Assembly: GCF_001940225.2 (NCBI RefSeq)
Contig: NZ_CP135164.1
Coordinates: 2,294,001 to 2,358,000, forward strand
Direction: 5' to 3'
Length of the DNA: 64,000 nucleotides
DNA from: Roseburia sp. 499
Lineage (GTDB): Bacteria; Bacillota; Clostridia; Lachnospirales; Lachnospiraceae
The notes beneath the pieces were generated by a model that had not been told where the DNA came from, did no database searches, and worked only from the letters and a program-made list of their open reading frames with translations. Shown here in pieces: positions 9,101 to 16,933 of this stretch; within the stretch, counting starts at the first letter, position 1, and every line of letters starts with the position of its first letter. A program made the translations under genes and the position numbers.

Positions 9101-9135
9101 TTTAACCAATTTTTAACCACATTAAGTTTTAACCA
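9101..9135. repeat. TTTAACCA repeats near left island end
   Basis: Three direct copies of TTTAACCA at 9101, 9112 and 9128. Two further copies lie at the other end of the island (15134 and 15145), also 11 bases apart. They may be integrase arm-binding sites; the spacing is close to one helical turn. The rest of 9040-9300 shows no convincing gene. Confidence 0.45.
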
Positions 9136-9304
9136 GATTTTCAATGTTTGCCATAGGAGCCTGTCAATCCCTTTACCGTAGGCACTCGCAGAGTGGGGAT
9201 TTACTGGCGGTAGTAAATTTCATCAATCCCCCATCATGGGAAAAGGGACATTCCAATGCACTTTATTGGAATATCCCTTGATTACTACTTTACAACTACA
9301 AAAA

Positions 9305-9331
9305 AGAGAATCCCCTAATAAGAGATTCCCT
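9305..9331 (-). terminator. Terminator after the left repeat-protein gene
   Basis: On the minus strand AGGGAATCT pairs with GGATTCTCT (two G-U pairs) and is followed by a run of T. Located 15 bases beyond the stop at 9346; the paralogue at 13523-14602 has an equivalent hairpin. Confidence 0.6.
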
Positions 9332-9345
9332 ATATATATTCATGG

Positions 9346-10437
9346 TTATTTTGTTGCACCACATTCACTACACTGATAGCCGATTGTTACTACTTCGTCC
9401 CATGCTTCCTTTACGGTCACTGTTACGATGTTGGATACCCATTCTTGGTGAGTCACAGCTTCGTGGTGGATTGTTTCTGTACCTATTTGTGGATAATCTA
9501 CTGTTTGAACTGAATATTCACCCATATTATAATGCCAACTAATATGGTCATGTAATCTCTGAACCCCATCAGACCCTTCGAAATAAACTACTTCCCCTCT
9601 ATTTCTATAGCATGTCATACAGACATTTCTATGCTTAATAGATTTAGGAACTTCCTCATCCCACGCTGGTTCATCTACTACTGTCTCATAATGACCCATA
9701 TCAGACTGATACATTTCTGGCGCATGCCATATTCTTTGAGTTATTCCCACAAAATTATGATTATGAATAGGCATTTCAACTGCTGATTTTACTGGAAATG
9801 TACCTAATAAATGTCCGTCTGTCATATCCATGCTATAGTAAGTAATCCCATCTGTGATAAGTCCCCTCGCAACCATTCCATTCCAATGACAGAAAATAAT
9901 TCGTCCCCATGGGTCAAAGAAAAATTTTCCTGCATTTAGCGTTCCGTCTCCATTTGCATATCCATAGTCTCGTCCATTGGCAAACTGAAACCAACCACTT
10001 TGTTCCATTGCTCCGTTTGCATTCAGATAATACACCTTATCTCCTACAAATGTAATCTGGTCTTTATAGAGATACCCCTGTGAATCAAAATAACAAGTAT
10101 ATCCTACACTTTGGCAATACTGAAATGCACCAAATACTTCATGTCCATAGGCATCCAGATAAATGACATGTTCTCCATCAGGATGATAAGTAAGTTTGTT
10201 TCTCATCGGAGTTCCATCTGCCTGTAAGTAATAGGTATATGTTCCATCGAAGAAAAATGCATCTGTTACCAGTGTTCCGTCTGGGAGCGTGTAATGGATG
10301 CCATCCCAGTTTCCTCCTACTTCTGTAATATTGTAATGTGGAACTGTTCGACCACTTCCCTCTGCATGTACTGAAGTGGCAGTTCCTTGAAACAATAATG
10401 CAGTCGCTAATAAAATTGCTAAAATTTTCCTTTTCAT
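9346..10437 (-). CDS. Secreted cell-wall-binding-repeat protein, paralogue A
   Basis: About 363 residues. Signal peptide at 1-26 (KRKILAILLATALLF core, cleavage after SVHA). Residues ~35-215 are Tyr/Trp/Gly-rich repeats of the glucan/choline-binding type (VYYLNANGAMEQSGWFQF, YGYANGDGTLNAG). The C-terminal part has a His-rich stretch (IHNHNF) and two CxxC pairs (CMTC, CSEC), which could bind zinc, ending in GATK. Residues ~1-255 and the last ~40 are nearly identical to the plus-strand gene at 13523, while ~70 residues between them differ. The frame opens at 10470, but ATG at 10437 follows AAGGAGAAAATGAG and starts the signal peptide. It should be exported and attach to surface polysaccharide. 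No enzymatic domain is visible. Confidence 0.85.
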   Translation of the reverse strand: MKRKILAILLATALLFQGTATSVHAEGSGRTVPHYNITEVGGNWDGIHYTLPDGTLVTDAFFFDGTYTYYLQADGTPMRNKLTYHPDGEHVIYLDAYGHEVFGAFQYCQSVGYTCYFDSQGYLYKDQITFVGDKVYYLNANGAMEQSGWFQFANGRDYGYANGDGTLNAGKFFFDPWGRIIFCHWNGMVARGLITDGITYYSMDMTDGHLLGTFPVKSAVEMPIHNHNFVGITQRIWHAPEMYQSDMGHYETVVDEPAWDEEVPKSIKHRNVCMTCYRNRGEVVYFEGSDGVQRLHDHISWHYNMGEYSVQTVDYPQIGTETIHHEAVTHQEWVSNIVTVTVKEAWDEVVTIGYQCSECGATK

Positions 10438-10506
10438 CTCATTTTCTCCTTGTATTCTAGATATAGACACAAATCTTTTTATACCTTAATTGGTACATTA
10501 TTCCTA

Positions 10507-10535
10507 GTTATACACTGATATATTTCATACTTCAA
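10507..10535 (-). promoter_or_regulatory. Promoter of paralogue A
   Basis: Minus-strand -35 TTGAAG (10530-10535), 17-base spacer and -10 TATAAC (10507-10512). The same -35 and spacing stand in front of the paralogue at 13523, so the promoter was duplicated with the gene. Confidence 0.65.
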
Positions 10536-11084
10536 TTATAAAATATTAACTACAAATGGATATTTTAGCTTCATTATTACACCTATTTTCTTTTTACATG
10601 TTTCCTCTATAGAACAATTTATTTTTCCAAAAGTATTTTGAAATTGCAAACATCTAAACCTTTCACTAAAAGATTGTGTGTTATTATCTGCTCTCAAAGT
10701 TTCATAGGGTCCAAAATCAAAATCGATTTCCTCGTCTAAAATCTCATAAGATTCAACCACATATGCTTGATAATTCTTTCCTTCAGTATACGTTGTCTTA
10801 ATTCCATCAGGAATATTCATTTCACCATTTGGGCCAAACATTTTCTTCGCAGTGGTGATTTTATCAGTTTTAACCGGATCCTTAGCCTTTTTATTTACTT
10901 TACATAACACAAACACTTCATCATTTTCATTTAACTGCCATACCTGTTCTACTGATTTCTTATCAATTTTTGCAGACCATAAACCAAATCCACATTTTTG
11001 AATCTCTTCTGCTTTTCGTTCAATTATCTCATCAACGGTCTCATCAGCATGTTTACCAATTACGCTATAAAATAAATAATCCAT
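10536..11084 (-). CDS. Island protein of unknown function, 182 aa
   Basis: No family recognised with confidence. The sequence is soluble and has no signal peptide. It contains YLFYSVIGKHADETVDEII, then FGLWSAKIDKKSVEQVW and DEVFVLCKVNKKAKDPV. The pattern of an aromatic-rich strand followed by W..N..D.V faintly recalls small modified-base-binding (EVE/ASCH-like) folds, which is speculative. The last ~35 residues (Cys-containing, KKKIGVIMKLKYPFVVNIL) look less conserved and may be a frame extension. GAAAGGATGATGTACT precedes the ATG at 11084. Lies within the tRNA-Gly island, so probably cargo. Confidence 0.65.
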   Translation of the reverse strand: MDYLFYSVIGKHADETVDEIIERKAEEIQKCGFGLWSAKIDKKSVEQVWQLNENDEVFVLCKVNKKAKDPVKTDKITTAKKMFGPNGEMNIPDGIKTTYTEGKNYQAYVVESYEILDEEIDFDFGPYETLRADNNTQSFSERFRCLQFQNTFGKINCSIEETCKKKIGVIMKLKYPFVVNIL

Positions 11085-11158
11085 AGTACATCATCCTTTC
11101 TCATAAAAACAAGCGTTTTTTATTTAATATACTATCACAAAAAAGAGAGAATGTATAG

Positions 11159-11545
11159 ATGAACCTCCTTGAGTTTCCGTACTTTTATCCACAAAGCCCC
11201 GTTTTCACAGTCATCGTCATAAGTCTGTTAACAGAAGTTGCAGATCAGCTCCACGAACCTTCCAAAAAGATCAACATTGTTGACCGTTTATCCAGACACC
11301 TTGAAAAAGCTACTCCTGCGGTTGCAGCTGCTTCTTATCTTCAGTTAATTAAAAAGTGGATTCCATCAGATCCAGTCATTCATATCTATGACAGTGATGT
11401 TGTAAAACCTGATGGATATCAGTTTGAGTCTCTCGGCATAGTCCGGGATGGTTCAGAAAGCACATCAACAAAAAGTGTTTACAAAAAGGGCTATCATGTT
11501 AATGACATTGCTTATTTACTAGATTTTCTTGTATCAGTAAAATAA
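11159..11545 (+). pseudogene. Transposase fragment (DDE family), 128 codons
   Basis: Encodes only the N-terminal third of a DDE transposase: KINIVDRLSRHLEKATPAV, then VIHIYDSDVVKPDGYQFESLG and VRDGSESTSTKSVYKKGYH, the region around the first catalytic Asp. The frame then runs into unrelated sequence and stops. No terminal repeats or remaining catalytic residues are visible, so this is an insertion-sequence relic. It has no good start of its own near 11159. Its presence in the island shows earlier transposon traffic. Confidence 0.75.
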
Positions 11546-11678
11546 TTTTATTACCATTAAATTAAGTAGAAAAACAGTAATTTGCAACACAATGCAACAC
11601 GGAATATTAGTTTTTTCCGGCTCGCTACCGTAGGAATGGAAAAGCCCCGGGGAACCAGGGCGTAGATTACTTTTTCTT

Positions 11679-12236
11679 TTACTTGGATATATTTTTTTCT
11701 TTCTTCATCTTCTCGTACTTCTCCTCATCTATTTCTTCGTCATCCTCTTTTATTACTGGGTTATCTCTAAATGCAATCTTCATTATAACTGATATAACCC
11801 TATATGATGATAAAGAGAAATATACAAGAAAAAATAACCACCCATATTTAAGAATGAAATGTATCAGATTAATTACATTTTCAAACATAGCATCTATTGT
11901 AACACGAAAAAAAATAATAATTGTAAATAATATCAGTATAAATCCTGATATTATCGCACTAAAGAAGTATCTTTTTAGCAACTTTTTATATCTGCTATCA
12001 CCCATAACCAATACAACAATACTATTTACCGGTGAACCAAATAGAATTGATATTACTACACCTAAAAAACCTATAATAATTGCTGTAAAATTCAGAACAG
12101 CGCTAAGAATAGAATTTACATCATCCTCTATTTTTATATTACGAAATACTACACTACAGGCAACAGATATAATTATCGAAATAACAAGTGGATAAAAATT
12201 TTCTATTATCCAAGACCTTTTATCATCTTTTTCCAT
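11679..12236 (-). CDS. Four-helix membrane protein, partner of the upstream soluble protein
   Basis: 185 residues. Four predicted membrane helices lie at about 13-31, 43-67, 92-110 and 128-148. The Lys/Asp/Glu-rich tail (EDDEEIDEEKYEKMKKE) should face the cytoplasm. GGAGGTAGCAGATA precedes the ATG, 22 bases after the stop of the 301-aa gene, so the two form an operon. I do not recognise a named family. A small four-helix membrane protein paired with a ~300-aa soluble protein is the composition of the Kiwa anti-phage system (KwaA/KwaB), although the gene order here is reversed. That resemblance is architectural, not sequence-based. Confidence 0.75.
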   Translation of the reverse strand: MEKDDKRSWIIENFYPLVISIIISVACSVVFRNIKIEDDVNSILSAVLNFTAIIIGFLGVVISILFGSPVNSIVVLVMGDSRYKKLLKRYFFSAIISGFILILFTIIIFFRVTIDAMFENVINLIHFILKYGWLFFLVYFSLSSYRVISVIMKIAFRDNPVIKEDDEEIDEEKYEKMKKEKNISK

Positions 12237-12258
12237 TATCTGCTACCTCCACTCTATT

Positions 12259-13164
12259 TTATTCATTTATGGCTCTTAAAATATCTTCCTTGCTTCTATT
12301 ATACTTCATGTGTATTTGTTCAACCAAATCACTGAACTCTATAGATTCTCGTTTTTCAACTTTATAAAATATAAAATCATGGTATTTCATAGTAAATAAA
12401 TCTATTACATCTACTGGATCTGTTTCAGAATATTTTACGCTAACCTCTGCTCCAGTTACAATTCCGTCTGTATTGTTGATATCATCTATTGCTTCATATA
12501 TTGTAGTTTCATCTAACGTACCTTTTCTAGTCCTTCCAAGCGAAATTGTTAAGGTGGCTGTTTTTGATTCAAATTTATCTAGATATTGAAACAACCTTGA
12601 AAATGATGTATTCTTCACATCCGTTTTTTTCAACTCAGTTGCTGTTGCAAATTTCATTGTAAATTTCCTAAATACTTTTGCACGATTTATTTTTTCATTA
12701 ATCCCTCTTATCGGTACAGGTAGTAAAAAAATACCATTATCTTTTTCTCCACACAATTCTGTTAAATACTGCTCAATTCCATTGGCACTCAAACTATCAC
12801 GATTCCTTTGTAATGCTAAAATATGATTTTTGCAATCATATACTGCGCTTACATCTTCACCTATATATTCATCTTCTGCTAAATGCATTGATGTAGCCTC
12901 TTCTGTCTTTTTTGCTCTAACCGGAAGCTTTGTTTGTCTTAATCTTACAAAGTTTAAATACCAATAGTCATCCACTTTATTATACAAAAATTTATCCAAA
13001 CGTGCCTCTTCTTGGTAATACTGAAATATTCTTTCTTCTGGAGGTAATTCATTAGCTTTCAATATCAATTTTTCTAATTTGTACAACCTTCCTGAATCAT
13101 TTCCTCCTATCGGTGCTTTTACAACTTGAAAATACTCAATTCTTATCTTTCTTGTCTGTGCCAT
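12259..13164 (-). CDS. Soluble island protein, ~301 aa, possibly DUF6731-like
   Basis: The frame is open from 13251, but ATG at 13164 is preferred because TTAGGAGAGAGCTT precedes it and the product then begins MAQTRKIRIEYFQVV. No signal peptide or membrane segment. Features are a strand-rich start, YWYLNFVRLRQTKLPVRA at about residues 67-84, AVYDCKNHILALQRNR at about 107-122, and a mixed alpha/beta C-terminal half with TLTISLGRTRKGT. The opening resembles proteins catalogued as DUF6731, from memory and unverified. No catalytic motif could be assigned. First gene of a two-gene operon with the membrane protein. Codon use and AT content are higher than in flanking housekeeping genes, consistent with transfer. 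Confidence 0.75.
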   Translation of the reverse strand: MAQTRKIRIEYFQVVKAPIGGNDSGRLYKLEKLILKANELPPEERIFQYYQEEARLDKFLYNKVDDYWYLNFVRLRQTKLPVRAKKTEEATSMHLAEDEYIGEDVSAVYDCKNHILALQRNRDSLSANGIEQYLTELCGEKDNGIFLLPVPIRGINEKINRAKVFRKFTMKFATATELKKTDVKNTSFSRLFQYLDKFESKTATLTISLGRTRKGTLDETTIYEAIDDINNTDGIVTGAEVSVKYSETDPVDVIDLFTMKYHDFIFYKVEKRESIEFSDLVEQIHMKYNRSKEDILRAINE

Positions 13165-13420
13165 AAGCTCTCTCCTAACTTTTTTCTTACATATTACAAC
13201 TTTCAACATAATTTTCAATAAGTTCGAGAGATTTATCTTTATTTTCAGCAATTTTCATTTAACATCATGTTCAAATTCATTACTATATGTTATTATATAA
13301 TTTTATGATACTTTTTGTATAGAACTTATGTTCTTATTCTATCACTATGTTTGCATTTTTTCAATGATACATTTTACCATTTTATTACTGAAAATTACGG
13401 AAACTCAAGTCGATTATAGA

Positions 13421-13449
13421 TTGAAGTATGTTATATATCGATATATAAT
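13421..13449 (+). promoter_or_regulatory. Promoter of paralogue B
   Basis: -35 TTGAAG at 13421, 17-base spacer and -10 TATAAT at 13444, 74 bases before the ATG of the plus-strand repeat protein. The rest of 13165-13420 is AT-rich and holds no gene that I can see. Confidence 0.7.
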
Positions 13450-13522
13450 AAAGAGAAATAGGAAAAATATACCAAGTTAGCAATGGAAAAGAGTTATATA
13501 TCTAAGATATGGAGGAAATGAC

Positions 13523-14602
13523 ATGAAAAAAAAGATTTTAGCAACCTTATTAGCGATTACATTACTGTTTCAGGGAACTGCTACTTCGGTACATGCAGAG
13601 GGAAGTGGACGTACGGTTCCGCATTATAATATTATGCAAGTAGGAGGAAACTGGGATGGCATCCATTACACGCTCCCAGACGGAACACTGGTAACAGATG
13701 CATTTTTCTTCGACGGAACATATACCTATTACTTACAGGCGGATGGAACTCCAATGAGAAACAAACTTACTTATCATCCCGATGGAGAACATATTATTTA
13801 TCTGGATGCCTATGGACATGAAGTATTTGGTGCATTTCAGTATTGCCAAAGTGTAGGATATACTTGTTATTTTGATTCACAGGGGTATCTCTATAAAGAC
13901 CAGATTACATTTGTAGGAGATAAGGTGTATTATCTGAATGCAAACGGAGCAATGGAACAAAGTGGTTGGTTTCAGTTTGCCAATGGACGAGACTATGGAT
14001 ATGCAAATGGAGACGGAACGCTAAATGCAGGAAAATTTTTCTTTGACCCATGGGGACGAATTATTTTCTGTCATTGGAATGGAATGGTTGCGAGGGGACT
14101 TATCACAGATGGGATTACTTACTATAGCATGGATATGACAGACGGACATTTATTAGGTACATTTCCAGTAAAATCAGCAGTTGAAATGCCTATTCATAAT
14201 CATAATTTTGTGGGAATAACTCAAAGAATATGGCATGCGCCAGAAATGTATCAGTCTGATATGGGACATTATGAGACAGTTGTAGACCAAGCAGCATATG
14301 ATGAAGAAGTACCTATTATGGAACGTGGTTGTTTTTGCTTAACTTGTTATAACAGGGGTACAGTAATTAAGTTTAATAACCAGGCTGAATTAGATGCTCA
14401 TATTGATTATCATTACAATACATATTCAGAAGGTTGTCAATATGTAACTAAAACTCTACAGACTGGTACAGAAAAAATTCACCACGACGCCATCACACAC
14501 CAAGAATGGGTATCTAACATCGTAACAGTGACCGTAAAGGAAGCATGGGACGAAGTAGTAACAATCGGCTACCAGTGTTCTGAATGTGGTGCAACAAAAT
14601 AA
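13523..14602 (+). CDS. Secreted cell-wall-binding-repeat protein, paralogue B
   Basis: 359 residues, ATG preceded by GGAGGAAATGAC. Signal peptide 1-26, aromatic Gly-rich wall-binding repeats to ~215, then IHNHNF, a CLTC pair, and an HIDYHYN His cluster. The C-terminal module TVKEAWDEVVTIGYQ with CSEC ends in GATK. Nearly identical to paralogue A (minus strand, 9346) over the first ~255 residues and last ~40. The middle (residues ~258-320) is divergent: IMERGCFCLTCYNRGTVIKF here against SIKHRNVCMTCYRNRGEVVY in A, with different lengths. The sharp switches between identity and divergence suggest recombination or selection for variation in this segment. Surface-exposed location expected. Confidence 0.87.
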   Translation: MKKKILATLLAITLLFQGTATSVHAEGSGRTVPHYNIMQVGGNWDGIHYTLPDGTLVTDAFFFDGTYTYYLQADGTPMRNKLTYHPDGEHIIYLDAYGHEVFGAFQYCQSVGYTCYFDSQGYLYKDQITFVGDKVYYLNANGAMEQSGWFQFANGRDYGYANGDGTLNAGKFFFDPWGRIIFCHWNGMVARGLITDGITYYSMDMTDGHLLGTFPVKSAVEMPIHNHNFVGITQRIWHAPEMYQSDMGHYETVVDQAAYDEEVPIMERGCFCLTCYNRGTVIKFNNQAELDAHIDYHYNTYSEGCQYVTKTLQTGTEKIHHDAITHQEWVSNIVTVTVKEAWDEVVTIGYQCSECGATK

Positions 14603-14618
14603 CCAGCGTGGTATTCGA

Positions 14619-14643
14619 AGAGAATCTCTTTATAGAGGTTCTC
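14619..14643 (+). terminator. Terminator after paralogue B
   Basis: Stem AGAGAATCTCT/AGAGGTTCTCT with loop TTAT (one G-U pair) followed by TTTT, 17 bases beyond the stop. Confidence 0.8.
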
Positions 14644-14743
14644 TTTTTATGTGCTAGAGTGCTTAATACAAATAATTGCAGTCTAGCATTTAATAACCTC
14701 TATTTCATCCATAATAATGCATAAAATAGAGGTCATTCCATAT

Positions 14744-14850
14744 CTACAAAAGACAATTCTTAAGTTCTTCTTCCAGTTCTTCTCGCAATTCTATATAATC
14801 ACAAAAATACATATTTTCTAACGCAATAAAATAATTTCCTATCACAAATG
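14744..14850 (-). pseudogene. C-terminal fragment of an unidentified minus-strand gene
   Basis: The minus frame reads about 35 codons, beginning FVIGNYFIALENMY and ending EELEEELKNCLL before a TAG at 14744. Further upstream it meets a stop inside the integrase remnant. It looks like the tail of a gene whose body was deleted at the junction with the integrase fragment at about 14850. Protein-like composition is the only evidence. Confidence 0.35.
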
Positions 14851-14852
14851 AT

Positions 14853-15149
14853 TTGAGAGACTATCTGACCCGATTAAAAGACATACACGACAGATTCTAT
14901 CCAAAATCAGAATTTCTATTTCCTGCTGATACGGAAAATGGTGTCATCACGAATAATGTTGTTTATGAATTCTATCGTCGGATGTGCAAGAAGCTCAACA
15001 TTGTACAAGTGGAAGGTGTGATAAAAGGAACACACTCCTTCCGTAGAAACAATATTACAGATGTGGCAGAGAAAAATTATTACACAGGTGCAAATTTAGC
15101 AGTCGCAAAACAGGCTCTGGAATCACGAAATTTTTTAACCAACTTTTAA
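14853..15149 (+). pseudogene. Tyrosine integrase remnant (C-terminal catalytic domain, internally deleted)
   Basis: The product contains FLFPADTENGVITNNVVYEF and IKGTHSFRRNNITDV, the box II HxxR motif of phage-type tyrosine recombinases, and YYTGANL with the catalytic Tyr region. About 25 residues normally found between ITDV and the Tyr (the LFGNSP-type segment with the second His/Trp) are missing, and the N-terminal two thirds are absent. The enzyme cannot be active. It ends 75 bases from the tRNA-Gly attachment repeat, the usual location of the integrase of an island inserted at a tRNA 3' end, so it is probably the enzyme that inserted this island. Confidence 0.82.
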
Positions 15150-15152
15150 CCA
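15134..15152. repeat. TTTAACCA repeats near right island end
   Basis: Two direct copies of TTTAACCA, 11 bases apart, overlapping the last codons of the integrase remnant. They match three copies near the left attachment repeat. Confidence 0.45.
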
Positions 15153-15181
15153 GTTTCAGCAATTCCAGAGAATATAAAAAA

Positions 15182-15214
15182 TGCTGAAACCCAGTAAATT
15201 CAAGGATTTCAGCA
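15182..15214 (-). terminator. Terminator now serving tRNA-Gly, supplied by the island
   Basis: On the minus strand TGCTGAAA pairs with TTTCAGCA and is followed by TTTTTTATATT, 13 bases beyond the tRNA 3' end. It replaces the hairpin at 8987-9010 that the island displaced. Confidence 0.75.
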
Positions 15215-15224
15215 CCTAGCTATT

Positions 15225-15250
15225 AGAGCGATAGACGGGGCTCGAACCCG
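15225..15250. repeat. Right attachment-site repeat within tRNA-Gly
   Basis: 26 bases identical to 9014-9039. This copy is the 3' part of the intact tRNA-Gly gene, so integration preserved tRNA function. Confidence 0.88.
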
Positions 15251-15299
15251 CGGTCTCGACCTTGGCAAGGTCGCGCGTTACCAACTACGCCACTATCGC
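15227..15299 (-). tRNA. tRNA-Gly (anticodon GCC)
   Basis: On the minus strand the 7-bp acceptor stem is GCGATAG/CTATCGC, the anticodon arm is CGACC-TTGCCAA-GGTCG with anticodon GCC, and the T-arm contains GGTTCGAGCC. The discriminator base is U and CCA is not encoded. 73 bases. It is the insertion target of the island at 9014-15250. Confidence 0.95.
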
Positions 15300-15415
15300 A
15301 TATTTTATTTGTGAGACACATTTAGCATATTACTATAAAATTTTCCCATTGTCAATAGTATATTTTATCCTCTTTTTTCATATAGTAAATCAAACAGATT
15401 CTTAGGAGGACTCCT

Positions 15416-15862
15416 GTGAGTTCAAAAACCAAAATTGTTGTTCTGCATATGAAAGAGTTGGTTTATACAGCCATTTTTGCCGTACTTGGAATTCTACTGA
15501 TTCTACTGCTGATTTTTATGTTCCTGCCGGATGACAAAACAAATGGACAGACAGAAGAAACCATGCGGTATGTAGCGGGGGTATACACCTCCTCCATACA
15601 ATTAAACGACAACGCTATTGACGTGGAAGTGGCGGTAGATGCCAATCATATCAATTCCATCTCACTGATAAATCTGGATGAAACAACTGCTGCCATGTAT
15701 CCCCTCATGCAGCCGGCACTGGATAACCTGACACAACAGATTTATGAAAAACAGTCTCTGGATGACATTTCTTATGGGGAAGACACCCAGTATACTTCTA
15801 CCGTGCTGTTAAATGCCATCCGCTCTGCTCTTGAAAAAGCCGCTTATGTTCCAGAAGACTAA
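15416..15862 (+). CDS. Membrane-anchored protein with an FMN-binding-like domain
   Basis: 148 residues. One N-terminal membrane helix at about 15-36 (AIFAVLGILLILLLIFMFL) is followed by an extracytoplasmic domain. YVAGVYTSSIQLND, VEVAVDANHINSISLINLDE and the final TSTVLLNAIRSALEKA resemble the small FMN_bind-type fold, but the usual flavinylation Thr context (SGAT/TxxT) is not evident, so flavin binding is uncertain. GTG start at 15416 with TTAGGAGGA upstream. A single gene, closed by a bidirectional terminator shared with degV. Confidence 0.7.
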   Translation: MSSKTKIVVLHMKELVYTAIFAVLGILLILLLIFMFLPDDKTNGQTEETMRYVAGVYTSSIQLNDNAIDVEVAVDANHINSISLINLDETTAAMYPLMQPALDNLTQQIYEKQSLDDISYGEDTQYTSTVLLNAIRSALEKAAYVPED

Positions 15863-15882
15863 AAACTACATACATTAATACA

Positions 15883-15931
15883 AAACAGGAGCATATCACA
15901 ACTAAATATAAGCTGTAATATGCTCCTGTTT
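15883..15931. terminator. Bidirectional terminator between converging genes
   Basis: Perfect 14-bp arms AAACAGGAGCATAT/ATATGCTCCTGTTT with a 21-base loop, A-rich on one side and T-containing on the other. It serves the plus-strand gene ending at 15862 and the minus-strand degV gene ending at 15943. Confidence 0.85.
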
Positions 15932-15942
15932 CCTACTTTTCT

Positions 15943-16782
15943 CTATACCACCATAATAACTCCGCCATCATTTGCATACATACTGCTGATTCCTGCCGTA
16001 TCAAGCACTAGCACATCTTTGAACTTCCCAAGACTCTTCACCTTTTCCACTACACTCAGTGCACGTTGCGGACAATTACAATGAGAAATTGCTAATACCT
16101 TCTGCTCCGGATTCCTTACTTTGGACATCATGGTAGTAACCATTTTATCCAAAGCTTTTCCCATTCCTCTTGCCTGACTGAGCTGACAAATAGTTCCCTC
16201 TGGTGTGGAACCCATAATCGGTTTAATATTAAGAGCACTTGCTACAAATGCCTTTATATTACTTAATCTTCCATTTTTACGAAGTGTTTCCAATGTTTCT
16301 AATACAAAGTAAGTATTCTGCTCTGCTATATAAGCATCCACTTTTGCAACTACTTCTTCAAAACTTAAGCCTGCCTCCTCACACTCCTGAATCTTCATTG
16401 CAATCAATGTTTCCCCTACAGAAGCTGACTTAGAATCAAATACATGTATTTTCTTTTCACCTTTTTCCTCCAGATACAGTTTTCTTCCAAGTTCTGCACT
16501 GTTATAAGAACCACTAAGCTGTGCAGACAAGGTTACTGCATACACATGCTCTGCCTCACAGTCATAAGCCTCCTCATATGCTTCCGGAGAAGGACATGCG
16601 GACTTGGGACAATTCGGGCTTTCCTTTACCTTTCTTAAAAACTCCTTCTGATTAAAATTCTCATCATCTACTACATGATAATCATCTACAAAAAGTTCTA
16701 AGGATACGGTCTGAAAGTGTCCATCTTCCTTTAACTTTACCGGCAGCTCACCACAACTATCTACCACAATTTTATATTTCAT
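15943..16782 (-). CDS. DegV-family fatty-acid-binding protein
   Basis: 279 residues, the usual length. N-terminal YKIVVDSCGELP, then SCPSPEAYEEAYD-type loop (SACPSPEAYEEAY), AVTLSAQLSGSYNSA near residue 85, and a C-terminal domain with VLAISHCNCPQRAL and VLDTAGISSMYANDGGVIMVV. DegV (FakB-like) proteins bind a fatty acid between two alpha/beta domains and present it to the FakA kinase for phosphorylation. No kinase gene is next to it. Single-gene unit with its own promoter region to the right. Confidence 0.92.
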   Translation of the reverse strand: MKYKIVVDSCGELPVKLKEDGHFQTVSLELFVDDYHVVDDENFNQKEFLRKVKESPNCPKSACPSPEAYEEAYDCEAEHVYAVTLSAQLSGSYNSAELGRKLYLEEKGEKKIHVFDSKSASVGETLIAMKIQECEEAGLSFEEVVAKVDAYIAEQNTYFVLETLETLRKNGRLSNIKAFVASALNIKPIMGSTPEGTICQLSQARGMGKALDKMVTTMMSKVRNPEQKVLAISHCNCPQRALSVVEKVKSLGKFKDVLVLDTAGISSMYANDGGVIMVV

Positions 16783-16933
16783 TGTATTCCTCCTGAATAT
16801 TTCTGCTTTATATAGTATTCTTTCTCATCCAATTTGATATTCAAAATAACATTATAAAATATTCAAATTTCTTTATGTAGTTTTAAATACTACTTAATAC
16901 TAGCATAAATATTCAGCTTTGAAAAGCCCTTTT

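Noticed and set aside
9040..9300. Second integrase relic near the left attachment repeat
   Set aside because: Only the TTTAACCA repeats resemble the right end; no recombinase motif can be read in any frame.
11683..12195. Plus-strand 170-codon frame opposite the membrane protein
   Set aside because: Exact antisense of the better-supported minus-strand gene, which has a good ribosome site and four clear helices.
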